The position numbers and the translations under genes are program-made. A stretch of 64,000 nucleotides of DNA. Origin: Ricinus communis. Taxonomy: Eukaryota > Streptophyta > Magnoliopsida > Malpighiales > Euphorbiaceae. Positions 1-11,449 of this stretch are shown here, in pieces. How positions within the stretch are numbered: the first letter of the stretch is position 1; each line of letters begins with the position of its first letter. The notes beneath the pieces were generated by a model. The model worked only from the letters and a program-made list of their open reading frames with translations, searched no databases and was not told where the DNA came from. The stretch lies in assembly GCF_019578655.1 (NCBI RefSeq), contig NC_063263.1:20087001-20151000 (forward strand), in the 5' to 3' direction.

Positions 1-1429
1 AATTACATTAAATTGAATTAAACATATAGTATTTTATTGTAAAAGAAATGAGTCTAAAGAGTTTAATGCATAATGAATAATATAACATCAAAATCACTCT
101 TTTCTAAGAAGCTTTATTTTTTTAGATATTCCGATTTGTATTCCTCTAGTAAAATTCAAAATATATACCTCTTTTCTTTTATAAAATCTTTTTATTTCTT
201 TTTTTTAAAGTGATTTTATGTACGGTTTTTATTATCAATAAAAATTGGTCAATGATTTTTTTTGTCAAAAACTTTAAATGCAAGGGATGAGGTATATATC
301 GTGCACATTAAGCATAAAGAAAATATGTCTCAATTAGAGGAGAGTACGATCAAATCAAGCACAAAAATGTTGAATCTTTCCTTGGCATTTTAGCAAATAT
401 GATGATGACAAAAAAACACATCCTTCCAAAAATGAAAATAAGAAGAACAAGGAAAACGAAATCATGGGTATTCCTTGTTTCGTAAAATGGACTATTTTCA
501 ATTTTATTTCTCTTTTTTTTGTTAATCATCATTCATACTTTATTTATTATTTTATCATATGGGTCAGAATATTTATTATAATATATATATAAAAGTGTGA
601 AAAAAATGAAATAATCTTATGATTAGTATTGTTAAAATTGGTTAATTTGATTTTTTTTAGATAAAATACAAAAGTTTCAATAAGAAGATGACTAGTTTGA
701 ATTGAATGAAATAAATTCACCAGTAATAAATTTGCAGTACAAGTAATATATCCAATATCTATTCTGGGGCTTAACTCGATAATGGTGATGTTGAATCAAT
801 CTATTATCATTACTTTTTTTGTTTGTTTTAGTTTACCCGGAAGTACTCTTTTGAGCAAGAGTTTGTCTGTCTAACATCAAGTTTTTCTGGGATTTGTAGT
901 GTTGATGTTCTTGCTCTTGCTTTTGCTTTGATAGAATGCAAATAAAGTATTTGATAGAATGACCCATAGAATGAGATTTATGTGTTGAAATCAAAATTTA
1001 CCATTTTTTACATGGTGAGTCGGCCTATTTTTACTTACTCAATTTTTCTATTATTATTTTAATTATTACTGATGCTACGTCACCAAAGTTTATTGGATTT
1101 TTTTCTAGACAGTATTATTTGAAAAAGATTAACAAGGTTAAGTATTATTTTGTAAATTTTGAAGAATTAGATAAAATTATTAAAGAGTTAAAAAGTGAGT
1201 AATTAGGTAAAAATATTGTTAATAAATATAAGTGATAAATCTCACAATTAAATCTACTGAGGATTTGAAAGTTTCTGCCTACCAAATATAGGCCGGGAAT
1301 AATTGTTATATAGCTATTAATGAAATAATCTTCTTTTATAAGAAAAATAGGAGTTTACATACTTATTCCATTTTTACTTACATATTTTGGTTTTTGTATT
1401 TTTTTTTCTCTTTTTTCCCTACTCTTGTT
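1..1429. other. A/T-rich intergenic sequence
   Basis: No open frame here has a recognisable protein signature and no tRNA or rRNA is visible. The stretch is rich in T and A runs and ends in a T-rich tract (about 1,380-1,443). The last part of that tract is the poly(A) tail of the minus-strand LINE that follows. Confidence 0.6.
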
Positions 1430-1443
1430 TGTTTTTTTTTTTT

Positions 1444-1649
1444 CCAAAGGCAGAATTGAATTAATAAAAGGCCCGAAAGGGCAAAGGGTACACGAAGGCT
1501 TGTTTGCAACATTGTTGGCAGGGACGTTAAGAGTCCTACTAAAAAATTTAAACTGAACCTGATTAAAAAACTACCTACCTTTTAGAACGTGGATATCTTC
1601 CATTAAGCTGGCTGTATCCCAACCCATAATCATTAAACTATTGGCACAG
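1444..1649 (-). pseudogene. LINE ORF2 remnant: C-terminal RNase H segment and 3' end
   Basis: This continues the RNase H frame of the LINE fragment at 4,372-5,222. Removing the hAT element and one copy of its 8-bp duplication lets the reading frame run straight on, through a V-I-N-C and E-D-I-H-V-L stretch typical of the end of RVT_3. A stop interrupts it near 1,575. It ends in the short C-terminal tail and A-rich terminus usual for plant L1 elements. It shows that the hAT landed in a pre-existing LINE. Confidence 0.78.
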
Positions 1650-1657
1650 TTGATAAC
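1650..1657. repeat. 8-bp target-site duplication, left copy (hAT)
   Basis: TTGATAAC immediately precedes the hAT terminus CAGGGATGAC. The identical octamer follows the other terminus at 4,364-4,371. Eight bases is the duplication length of hAT transposases. Confidence 0.9.
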
Positions 1658-3864
1658 CAGGGATGACGGTAAGGCGGATATTTATGGGTATTTCATCCGA
1701 TCGAATCCTATTATATAGGTGAATACAGATATAGGATATCTGATACTTGTTTATCTAAACGGATATTTTGTAGGGTACTCACGAATATCCTATCTTATTA
1801 TACCCGTTAAGAATATTTTTTTATTATTTTATTCTCTATAAATATTGAACCTTAAACATTTTATAAAAAAAAGTCATTCTACCACTAAGTCATTTAATAT
1901 TTTTTGTTAAAGTAACGTATACATTAATTTTTTTATTAATTTTATTATTAATGAAAATCAAATTTTACTTATTGTCAAAGAGTATATATCATTTAGAAAA
2001 TATTATTATCAATTTCCAATCTATTAACATTTTAAATTTATAATTTTGTAGTGTAATATGATATTTGATTATTTATATATATACATATATATATATATAT
2101 ATAATATTAAATAAATAATATTTATTAGTAATGTATCTTTTAACTAATTAATATTATTTTTTTATTGATCTCTTTTAATTAAATCAACACTACATCATTT
2201 ATCATCATAACTACTTACAGTTTATTCATATAGTATTGTTATACTAAGATATAAGAGAATATTTATGAATTCAAGAAAAAAAATCATTATAATGCTCAAT
2301 CCAACATGTTAGCATTATTAACTTATGATTATATAGTGTTAATATAACATTAATAATGTTTATTAAATAATCTTAACTAGTTTTATGTCTTTTAACTAAT
2401 TAATATGATATAAAAAATCTTATACCATATTGTTATATAGTAGAATTTAAGCTTTAACCTTAAACTTTCAATTTTAATTAATAAATCTCACTTTTACTAT
2501 TAAGATAAAGTATTAATAAGTATATGTATTGTGTTATTATGTTTAGAAATATATAAAACAATTTTTTGAAACTTGAATATATTATACAGTTTAATTTTTA
2601 TTTTTATAATATCAAAACTCAATATTTATATAAAAATAGAAATATCATATATGAATTTAATAAATATTTTATTAATAAATTAAAAAAATATATTACATGT
2701 AATTGAAAGTAAAACTATGCAGTTTCAAGGTAGTCTACATAATTTAAATAAAATTACGTAGTTTTGAGTAAAATTACATAATTTTATATATCAAATTAAA
2801 CAAAACCTATCATAAACTAAACCCTAATTTTATTCTCTCTTCTAATCTCTAACTCACATAAACTCTCTCAAAGCCTCCACCAACCACCCTCATAAACCAT
2901 CTTCTTCATGCCGCTGTTGATGCTGTCCATGCCGCCTCACGCCGCTGCTGCTGTCTTCCATGCTGTTGTTGCTGTCTTCCACGCGCTGCTGCTTCCGTCG
3001 CCCTTGCCACCGTCATTGTCAGATATTATTGTAGTTTTAATATACTTATATGGTGTTTTAGCTAAATAACATATTTTATTTTTAAGAAACTCTTTTATCA
3101 AATAAAATTGAAAATAAAACTTTAGTGTTTGTTTGGTCTACTTGAGCTTTTATGATTTGCTAGAAGCTGAATGTTTTGGTAAAATAAAAATTTAGTGTTA
3201 TTATTAAGCAAGTTGAAAATTAGTATTAGTGTTTTAGCTAAATAAGTGACTTTAGGCTAATTTTTATTTGATTAAGTTCTTGTATGGAGTCATGAAAATG
3301 AACTATATTATTAGTTTTTGGATGATAGCCTATTGGCTTTTTTTTTTTTTTTTTGATAAAATGGAAGCCTATTTGAGCATGGTTAATATGAGCATTGAAG
3401 AAGTTGCAGAAGCTTGTTTAGGATTATTTTTCTATTTGAGATATATTTAGATCTATTATTTAGTATTTAAGATGCTAATTGTGTTTTTTTTTTCAAATAT
3501 GGTAGATAAGCACTTTAAGAGAGGTGGAAGAATCACAAGTTGTAATACATATTGTATTTTATTTAGTTCTTATTACTTACAATATTGTTTTAAATTTTAT
3601 TGAATTTATACTTGGATTGTATTACTATATTAAACATTTAATGTTGAATATTTAGACTTGATTAGTTTATATTTTATATTTTTATATCTTTATTAATTTG
3701 AATTATTATAAACGGATATCCATTTAATTACTTTAATATTTATATAAACGAATTTTTAACGGATAGAGTACTCGCTACCTATTTAAATAACCATAAAATT
3801 TATTTAACAGTTATTTAATTCAAACGGGTTTTAATCGAGTTTGGATAATATGTGAGTATTCCTA

Positions 3865-4262
3865 TGTGGCAACCTGTCCTAAAGAGCGGTCCAACAAGAG
3901 CAGAAAGTGAACGCCGGGGCAAAGATAGAATGTCTGGACAAGGAGTGGCTTCTGGTAGGCTTCTAGGATGACAACACTTTAAGCTACAGGGATATATGAA
4001 TGAATCAAATTGCATATCGAAATGGGGTGAAAAATGATTAATAACATATGTGTAAGGAGTTGGAACTAATCACATGAGACGCCTTTTGGTTGTTTGGCTA
4101 TTGAGTTGTAGGAACTCCAAAGTTAAACGTGCTTAGTTAAGAGAAATTCCAGAATGGAGGACCACTTGAGAAGTTCTCGAACCCGCTAAAGGGACAATAC
4201 CGTGAGGCCACCGTGGGCCAAAGTAGACAATATCTCATATGATATGGTTCAGGGTCGTTACA
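3865..4262 (+). mobile_element. Cassandra-type (TRIM) solo LTR with 5S rRNA-like segment
   Basis: The 398-bp sequence begins TGTGGC and ends GTTACA and is flanked by the 5-bp direct repeat TCCTA (3,860-3,864 and 4,263-4,267), as for an integrated LTR element. It has the hallmark of the Cassandra family of terminal-repeat retrotransposons in miniature: a stretch collinear with the 3' half of plant 5S rRNA, followed by a GTGAGGCCACCGTGGGCC segment near the 3' end. Only one LTR is present and no primer-binding or internal region, so it is a solo LTR, presumably left by LTR-LTR recombination. It sits inside the hAT element. The family name rests on memory of its organisation, not on a search. Confidence 0.75.
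4111..4179 (+). other. 5S rRNA-derived segment within LTR (not a functional 5S gene)
   Basis: From GGAACTCC onward the sequence aligns by eye, without gaps, to roughly the last 60 bases of plant 5S rRNA. It includes counterparts of the internal promoter: an A-box-like AGTTAAACGTGCTT at about 4,121-4,134 and a box-C-like region at about 4,152-4,175. Several promoter positions differ from functional 5S (for example A for G in the A box), and the 5' half of 5S is missing. It is therefore a promoter-like relic and not an rRNA gene. Confidence 0.7.
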
Positions 4263-4363
4263 TCCTATTAGGATTTGGGATGAGTTCGGATAAGTATAGT
4301 TTTAAATGGATTCGGATTCAGATAGCATTAATTGAATGGGTATCCTATCCGTTGCGATCCCTA

Positions 4364-4371
4364 TTGATAAC
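4364..4371. repeat. 8-bp target-site duplication, right copy (hAT)
   Basis: TTGATAAC follows the CCCTA terminus of the hAT element and is identical to the octamer at 1,650-1,657. Confidence 0.9.
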
Positions 4372-5222
4372 AACTTGTGTATCCCCTTGGAAAGTAACGT
4401 TCCACCATCCTTTAGCAATAGCCCATAACATTCCTTCTCAAAGAGCTAGGCTTTCAAGAATAACTGGAGAGGTGATGACGTCAAACATTCTGCACCAAGA
4501 TAATCCATTTTGAAGCTGAAAGCCTGAGGCTACCGAACAATCCTCTATTGTAAACCGCAGCATCAAAGTTAACTTTAATACTGAGAGAATTATCTACAGG
4601 CGAAGGAGAAGGGGGTTGATCCCTGAATCCATAGTTGACCTTGGGAATAACTTTCAGTGCTGCTTCAAATTCTTCAACATCAGTCAAAGCCTTATGAGCG
4701 ACAGCATTTGCTGTCCAACCTTGATCATCAAAGATGAGGGCGTTCCTCGATTTCCAAATTCTCCAGAGGGTGAGGAATACAAGCTGAATGCTTTTTTGGG
4801 TTTGATCCAAGCGAGAGAGGTCCTTTACCATGGAAATCCAGAACTCTCTAAAATTATCCTCATTAACTCTAGTAGTATCCAATCCCAGAGGAGAAAATCT
4901 TCATACAGCCTGAGCGTACAAACACTTGCTGAATAAGTGTAGTGTAGATTCCTCTTTACCACATCTTAAGCATTCTATATTACAGTGCATTCTGATCTTA
5001 AGATTCCTTCCAGCCGGAAAACATTTTGACAAGGCTTTCCAGAGGAACATTTTCAGCTTATTTGCCACTGATAACTTCTAAATACTGCCCCAATCATCCC
5101 ATCTTGGCACTGACGATGAGGCCCTGCTACTATACTTTATCTCGAGCCATTCATAATAGCCCGATTTCACAAAATAAGTGCCTGATTTGTGGTATTTCCA
5201 TATTAGCCTATCGGGGCTGTTA
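4372..5222 (-). pseudogene. LINE ORF2 remnant: zf-RVT and first half of RNase H-like domain
   Basis: Read from 5,222 downward, the frame gives the D-R-L-I-W-x-Y-x-K-S-G motif and the V-K-S-G-Y motif seen before zf-RVT in plant LINE ORF2. A cysteine/histidine cluster follows (ECLRCGKEES, then H-L-F-S-K-C near 4,925-4,985). Next come W-R-I-W-K-S-R-N and KVNFDAA (near 4,560), the start of the RVT_3-type RNase H fold with its first catalytic Asp. The frame is broken by a stop near 5,090 and by small frameshifts near 4,540 and 4,430. It is non-functional; the continuing RNase H segment lies left of the hAT insertion. Confidence 0.8.
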
Positions 5223-5296
5223 GTGATGCTGATAGGGATTCTGGGTATATCATTTTTTTTTTTTTTTTTTTTTTTTTGGTAATTGAATGATTTTTG

Positions 5297-5386
5297 TTGA
5301 TATTTGGTTAAATTTGATATGAGTACAAGATTGATGATTGGTTGAATTTGAGATGAGTATATGGTTGATGTTTGGTTAATTTTCAG
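5297..5386 (+). repeat. 34-bp tandem repeat, about 2.6 copies
   Basis: Units begin TTGAT at 5,297, 5,331 and 5,365; each reads roughly TTGATxxTTGGTTxAATTTG followed by A/G/T-rich sequence. They lie just beyond a long T run (about 5,250-5,277) and have no coding meaning that I can see. Confidence 0.7.
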
Positions 5387-5695
5387 ACTTATGAATATTA
5401 TTTTCTTAAAATTTATATCCTGAAATTTAAAGACATAGATGATTTTTGGATTTTTTTTTAATCTTATGCAATATTTTAATTAGAATTTATGGTTGAAAAT
5501 AAGAGTCTTTCAACTTTAATTTCTTGTGATGTAGCCATTTTCTATTTGTGTAGACAAAATTTGGTAAAAATAAATTACAGCGAAAGCTCGAGCATTAATT
5601 ATTTTATCTCTAATGCAACAATATTTTTATTAAAATTAATTTGCTTGTTGTTTCACGCATCTACATTTTATATATTTAATATAATGTAGTTAATA

Positions 5696-5698
<3 letters not shown>

Positions 5699-5772
<74 letters not shown>
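5699..5772. repeat. (TA)37 microsatellite
   Basis: An uninterrupted TA dinucleotide tract of 74 bases. It is likely to be length-variable. Confidence 0.95.
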
Positions 5773-5773
<1 letters not shown>

Positions 5774-7080
5774 TTTCTAAGATGACAAATTTTTATTTTA
5801 AAAACATTTGGTTGTTCTTTTATTACTTTAAACAACTTTTGCTTCTTGTTAAAAAAAAAAAAAGGCAACTTTTACTTTTAGTGGTAGACAAATTTGGGTG
5901 TAACTATTAAAGATAAGACCTGATTTTACAAATAAGCAAGTGGCTGAAAATCTAGTATTGTATGGTAAAGGACCATACTCATTTGCTTCATGCTGTAGCT
6001 TTTTCAAAATGTTCATATGCTTATGATCTGTGTGAGTGAGGGCATGAATGCAAGACTGGTTAAGGACAAAGTACAATGATCAGTTTTGTAGCTCAATTTA
6101 GCCACATGACATTGTGTTACAGGAAAACAATAAGCCCTATAAAAATATAGAAAGCACAAATAAGGCTGTAAAAATCAGTTTAGCCACCAATCTCATGCAG
6201 TTTAGATTAAAAAATGAGCCTATTTTTGTAAAAGAATTCAGCTTAAAAGGGAGATTTTTGTAATTTTTCAAAAATATAAATGTTATGGATATTCTAGAAA
6301 AGAAAAAAGGGAAAAGTATAAGAATCCATGGGCTGGTTAATCATGGAGACAGAATTGTAGTAGCTAAGGTCAAGATTGGCTTACCATTTTCCACAAAATT
6401 GGCAAAATTATGAAAAAGGGAAAAAAGTAGTAAAATAAAAGAAAATTGTGGATAATATAAAGAAATGAATGTGTGATAAAATAAATAAATAAATAATTAA
6501 AAAGAGGAAGTTAGAAAATAAAATAAAAAAGGAATATAGAAATGGGGACCATACCACCCACTTAATTTGTAAATATGCAAAGAGTAGGGCTTTGGGGGCA
6601 GCAGTTGATGATGATTAAGACTTTCCAGCTGTGACTTCACCTGCTACATGGGAACCAAAGCAGAATGTTCCTTTTTCTTTTCTTTTCTTTTTTATAATGT
6701 TCTGTTAGAAGATATGCATGAATTTAACTTTTGTTTATCAAAACTTTTGACTTTTCCTCTTTCATATATAATAATAATAATAATAATAATTAATAATAAT
6801 AATGATTTAATTCTAATAGTTATGCATTGATGTTACTCTAATAACCATATTCATTGTATATGGCGTCTATGTCATTATAGATTGGAAGATATAATTTTGG
6901 CTGGCTTTTAACAAATGAAATTATATTTTATTTTGAGTGACCCTAATATTGAAAGAAAGAAAAAATTTAAATTTTTATACTTTTATTAATTTCGGTCAAT
7001 TTCTTTTTAGTATTAATAACTGAATATTTTTTTTAGTTCTAATTATGGATAATGTTATTACTTTGATAAAACAACAGTTA
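5773..7080. other. Intergenic, nothing assignable
   Basis: A/T-rich sequence with purine runs (6,410-6,540), a CTTTT-rich patch (about 6,670-6,700) and an interrupted (AAT)n tract at about 6,770-6,803. No frame with protein-like composition and no RNA gene was seen. Confidence 0.5.
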
Positions 7081-7094
7081 TATTTATTGCATAT

Positions 7095-7745
7095 TGTTAT
7101 TTCGATAAGGATCTTCCCTAACCCGATCTTCCAATGACTGCATAACCACCTTAACCGCTGGACTTGTGACCGGACCTGTGGATTTATGTTATGGCATTTT
7201 CACTCTTTAGTCAAGATCGGAGAAAGAGCAACCAATCTCTTAAGAGCATGTAAAAAGCCCATCCTTTCTTGTGGGGTGATCGAGAGATGGATTTTATAGA
7301 GGAGTATGGTCATTGAACTCTTTTGATTCGCCAGTAACGGTTCCTTACATCAAGTCAAATAACGGAGATTCTCCAGGACCGATCGATTTAGCACAAGCAT
7401 AATCCATTAGAACGAGACGGCTTAAATACGTGTTGTGATTGTTCGTGACTGGACACTCAAACGGGGTTCAGAGGCAAGCGAGAAAGCGCATAGCAGCACA
7501 AAAAAACAAAGACCTTCACGCGACGACCTCTCCTTACCTGGGCAGTTTGAATGGGCAGAAGATAGAACTCCATAAAGGCACTATGTAACTCAATATCTAT
7601 TATAGGGCTATTGGTGAATTTTCTTTTTTTTTTTTTAGAATAGACTCTGAGATAGAGGAGACTTTAAGGAGATTTGGCTCAAGAGAAGCAAACGAAAGAT
7701 CGGAGTAGGCATAAGCATAAAAGGTATTGGGAATAAATCTCGTCG
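7095..7745. other. Compositionally foreign block, possibly mitochondrial-derived DNA
   Basis: About 650 bp of balanced base composition sits abruptly between very A/T-rich flanks. It is rich in CGA/GCG-type motifs and in purine strings such as GGCAAGCGAGAAAGCGC (about 7,472-7,488), a texture typical of non-coding plant mitochondrial DNA. No gene of either organelle was recognised, and no LTR or inverted terminus was found at its edges. A decayed retroelement LTR is the main alternative. A 14-base T run interrupts it near 7,625. Confidence 0.35.
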
Positions 7746-8030
7746 TTAATTCGTTAATCTTAATTCCTAAATACTTAATATTTAAAATTAATAAAATGAA
7801 TATTCATTTTAAATTTAAACAAATATTTAAATATTAAATAAAAAATGAATATTAATATTATTAAATAAAAAAGATTGAAATTAATATTAAATAAAATTAA
7901 TTAAACTAATATTAAATATAAATAAATAAATAAATAAAGAAAATTTCAATTTAATTAAAAATTTTCTTTCATTTTAAAAGTTTCATTTAAATTGAAAATA
8001 CCATTAATAATATTTTTAAATCTTATATAA

Positions 8031-8640
8031 CTAGTTATTCACTCATGCGTTGTATGACTATGATTATTATTTTAATTATAAAATTAAATTTATAGATATA
8101 ATTTAATAAGATTTTTAATATTTAATATTAATTTATAATATTTAAAAATAATAATAAGTTAACTATTGTTAAATTTCTTTTATTCTTTTTAAAGATTTTA
8201 AGATTTTAGTAGTGTAATATAACAATTATCTTTAAAATATTTATTAATTAATATTAGTATTATATAAATTAGTACTATCAATATAGTTGATATTACTATT
8301 TTTAAAGTTAAAATTTACTATATAATTAAAAAATTAATTTATTATTAAAAATATGATTTAAAATATAATATTTTAAAATTCAAATTATTATTTAATTAAA
8401 AATTAATTTATTAATTAATATAATATTAAAAATAATTAATATGCTATTTTTTATAATAGAATTAGTATTATTATATGATTAGAAAATTATTTATTAATGA
8501 ATATAATATTAAAATATAATTTATATGTTATTTTTTAGAATTAGAATCAATATATAATTAAAAATATAATTTATTAATCAATAAATTAAATCTCATGCGT
8601 TAAAAATAAATATATATACTAAAATAAAAAATTTATATAT
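8031..8640 (-). repeat. A/T-rich repeat, copy 1; Helitron-like 3' end at its edge
   Basis: This block shares long stretches with a block about 1 kb downstream (from about 9,080), for example AATTATAAAATTAAATT and AATATTTAATATTAATTTAT. At the left edge, minus-strand reading gives a short imperfect hairpin (GTCAT...ATGAG) about ten bases before a terminal CTAG followed by T. That is the layout of a Helitron 3' end. The opposite terminus was not found, so the assignment is tentative; the repetition itself is plain. Confidence 0.4.
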
Positions 8641-9079
8641 CAAAAATCACGTATTAGAAATATCTTAAATCTCAAATATTAATATATATATATATATTTC
8701 TTTACTGTCTTAGACATAAATACCTTTTTGATAAATAAGAGAAGCCTGAATTGGAGATAGTAGTTAAGGAAGCCCCATAAACTTGTGAAGTGTATTTACA
8801 GCAACAATATACTGGTATATAATGAGTTAAAAAGTGCTTTACAAAATAATTTTTTTTTATTATTTATGACATATAATATACTGGTAAATAATTTATGAAA
8901 AATAAAAAATGATTTATTAAATAAAAATTTTAAATTTGCTTTCCTAAACGTTTTAACGACAATTCCAAACAATCCCAGCAACAATATACCGGTATTCCTT
9001 CATCCAATTAATTTGTGACTTAAAGGACAAAATGATAGGTTTAAGTTCGTATTTAATAAAATCAGTTATTTATCTGTAC

Positions 9080-9710
9080 ATTATTATTATTATTTTAATT
9101 ATAAAATTAAATTGATAGATACAATTTAATAGATTTTTTAATATTTAATATTAATTTATAATATTTTAAAATATAATAGTAAACTAACCATTTTTAAATG
9201 TTCTTAATTTTATTAAAATTTTAAAATTTTATTAATGTAATAATATAAAGGTTATGTAAAATATTTATAAATTAATTTTATATTGTATAAATTAATACTA
9301 TTAATATAATTGATATTTTTATTTTTTAGGATTAATTTATTATCAAATAAAATATTAAAAATATAATTAGAATGTTATTTTTTGAATTAAAATTACTATT
9401 TAATTAGAAATATAATTTATTAGTTAATATAATATTAAAATATAATTAATATGATATTTTTTGAGGAAAGAATTAGTATCATTATCTAATTATGAAATTA
9501 TTTATTAGTTAATATAATATTAAAATATAACTAATATACTATTTCTTAAAATTAAAGTCAGTATTTAATTATAAATATAATTTATTAGTCAACAAATTAA
9601 TAGAAAAACTATAAAATTACACATAAATTTAAATTTCATGTGTCAAAAATAAGTACACATGTTAAAATAAAATTCTATGTATTAAAAATTAATCAAACAT
9701 ATCAAAAAAA
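9080..9710 (-). repeat. A/T-rich repeat, copy 2 (diverged direct copy of 8.06-8.64 kb)
   Basis: It aligns in the same orientation with the block starting near 8,060, with many substitutions and small indels. It is internally repetitive: TTATTAGTTAATATAATATT recurs at about 9,418 and 9,502. The hairpin-CTAG end of copy 1 is not clearly preserved here. No coding content. Confidence 0.5.
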
Positions 9711-11424
9711 ATTTAGAAATAAGAAATTAATAGATATAGATTAAAAAATTAGTTAAACCTATTTAAAGTACAAAAATATAATTATTTCTTTTTCAGAAAT
9801 TAGATCTATTAAGTACAATATTTAGGATTATTAAATGTGAAATGTTGTTTAGATGCAAAAGATCTTCTTGTAAAATAATTCTTCAATTGAATAATTATGA
9901 AAATATCCTAAAGTTTATTTATTATATGCATTTTCGTCCTTGTTTTTCTAAAACTAGCATTTGTTATCCCTTATATTTATATATTGTTCCACAAAGTAGT
10001 GTTTGTTAGTCACTTATTAGTTCAAAATATAGGAAGTTGGACAAAGAGCCGATTTTTTTTTTTTTTATCAAGGATTAAAGTATTTACAATATATATATAT
10101 ATATAATTAACTGCAATTTGCATGAGGGATAAAAAAAAATAATTGTAAAAAATATATAACGACAGAAACACATTATAAAACAAACCTCAGGGAAGTATTT
10201 ATAATTATTTTTTTCTAAAAAAACTCAATAAAATTTAGTAATATATTTAACAAAATATACATATAAAAATGTCATTTCCCAGTACCATTTGAACAATTCA
10301 AACATAAATATCATAGAAAGAAAACTTCAAATTCTTTTTGTCCACTTAATGTAAAAAAAGAAAAAGAAAAAAAAGATTATATTCCATCCCTGTCAATTCT
10401 AAAGCACATACATTTGGGTTATTCCTGAGATAAAGAATTTGAGGATAGGAAATATTCTTTTTAGATCCTTGTTCAATTGTTTTTCTTCCATTATTCCTTG
10501 CAAGCAACTCATTGCACCTTCTCCATTTTAAAGTATTCTTTAATATTTATGTTGTACAGCTTGCTAATCAGACTAAATCAACCATATATGAAATCTTGGA
10601 TTATATTGATTCTGATACTTCATTCAATCGCTTAATTCTTACTCCTCATTTTCTTTTTTTAAGTTTTCTTTAGATAGGACACATTGTGAGTTGCTCAATA
10701 ATAGATGGAGGCTTGTATTATTCTTCTTGGACTTTCCACTTTTCAAAGAATGTACAGAAAGAATTAAGCACTATTAAAGAGAGATATCTGACAGCCACTA
10801 ACACCCCAGAAGAATTCAATCAGAACTTCAGACGTAATTGTTTACCTAATTACCGTAGAGGTAAAGATCATAATGTGTGTATGTTTGTATGTGTGTGTAT
10901 ATATATATATAAAAGCAAACTGAAGCCACGTTTGAATAGTGAGTTGTTGCAGGAATGGAAATGGCTGGTAGGAGAAAGACAGAAGTAAGATTTTGTGACA
11001 GAAAAATGCTTGATTTTATTGCTAACAATCTGAGTGCACAAACTACAAGAAGCTCCAAGAAACAATTCCTCACAATAAATAGAGAAAGCCCCAATCAAAC
11101 AAAGGCTGTACCCTATAATTACACTGATTAACAAATTTGAGATGAATAAATAAAAAACAATAATTTAAAAACGGACATTTCTAAGTCCAATCCTCCATCT
11201 CTCTCTAATCTCACTTCCAAATTTTGATTTGGAGAAGTAAATTGTTTAAGCCATTCCTACTTGAACAAAACAAGATCATGAGGTGCAAAATGGCCATCTT
11301 AGAAATTGATGCAGTCTGGCCTGAATTATTGATGTTATAGCTCATTGATGCAAAATTCAGATCCTTATTGAATGAACTTGGACAAGAAGCTTGATATTCA
11401 CATCTTTCACTCTTGGAGCTTTCG
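9711..11424. other. Intergenic 3' flank of the extensin gene, no confident gene
   Basis: A frame at 10,686-10,857 is followed by an intron-like GTAAAG donor and a TTGCAG acceptor near 10,952. The translated sequence matches no family I recognise, and the preceding frame (10,560-10,670) is equally anonymous. It could be a decayed gene or chance. The rest is A/T-rich with a TA tract near 10,090 and GT/TA tracts near 10,873-10,910. Confidence 0.35.
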
Positions 11425-11430
11425 TTTATT
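11425..11430 (-). terminator. Candidate polyadenylation signal of the extensin gene
   Basis: AATAAA on the minus strand, about 174 bases past the stop codon at 11,604-11,606. It lies about 20 bases after the candidate 3'-UTR intron. Plant poly(A) signals are loose, so this is a plausible site only. Confidence 0.4.
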
Positions 11431-11449
11431 ACTTTGTTGAAACTAAAAT

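Larger units (their letters stand above)
1658..4363. mobile_element. Non-autonomous Ac/Ds-like hAT element
   Basis: The element begins CAGGGATGACGG and ends with a sequence whose complement is TAGGGATCGCAACGG. This gives short imperfect inverted repeats with the C/T mismatch at the outermost base that is also known from maize Ac. A perfect 8-bp duplication flanks it. Subterminal regions (about 1,670-1,810, 3,700-3,860 and 4,270-4,360) are rich in GGATA/TATCC-type motifs on both strands, as in hAT ends. No transposase frame is visible. The interior is A/T-rich apart from a CTG/CCG-rich patch at about 2,880-3,020 of unknown origin. Of its 2,706 bp, about 400 belong to a later LTR insertion. Confidence 0.85.
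1430..5250 (-). mobile_element. 5'-truncated L1-type LINE, interrupted by a hAT element
   Basis: This is the 3' part of a plant L1-type non-LTR retrotransposon read on the minus strand. The 5' boundary is near 5,222-5,250, where an uninterrupted T run on the plus strand begins. Conceptual translation gives, in order, a zf-RVT-like zinc-binding segment and an RNase H-like segment. The 3' end is a poly(A) tail, seen as a T run at about 1,432-1,443. Positions 1,658-4,363 are not LINE but a hAT insertion; the RNase H frame resumes on its other side. Endonuclease and reverse transcriptase are absent, so this is a 5'-truncated, dead copy of roughly 1.1 kb once the insertion is discounted. Confidence 0.85.

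Noticed and set aside
4111..4179. A 5S rRNA gene
   Set aside because: Only the 3' half is present, with promoter changes, embedded in an LTR with its own target duplication.
10686..10988. A 100-codon gene with an apparent intron at 10,858-10,952
   Set aside because: No recognisable domain; the 3' half is microsatellite-derived (GTGTGT/TATATA). Noted only in the flank description.
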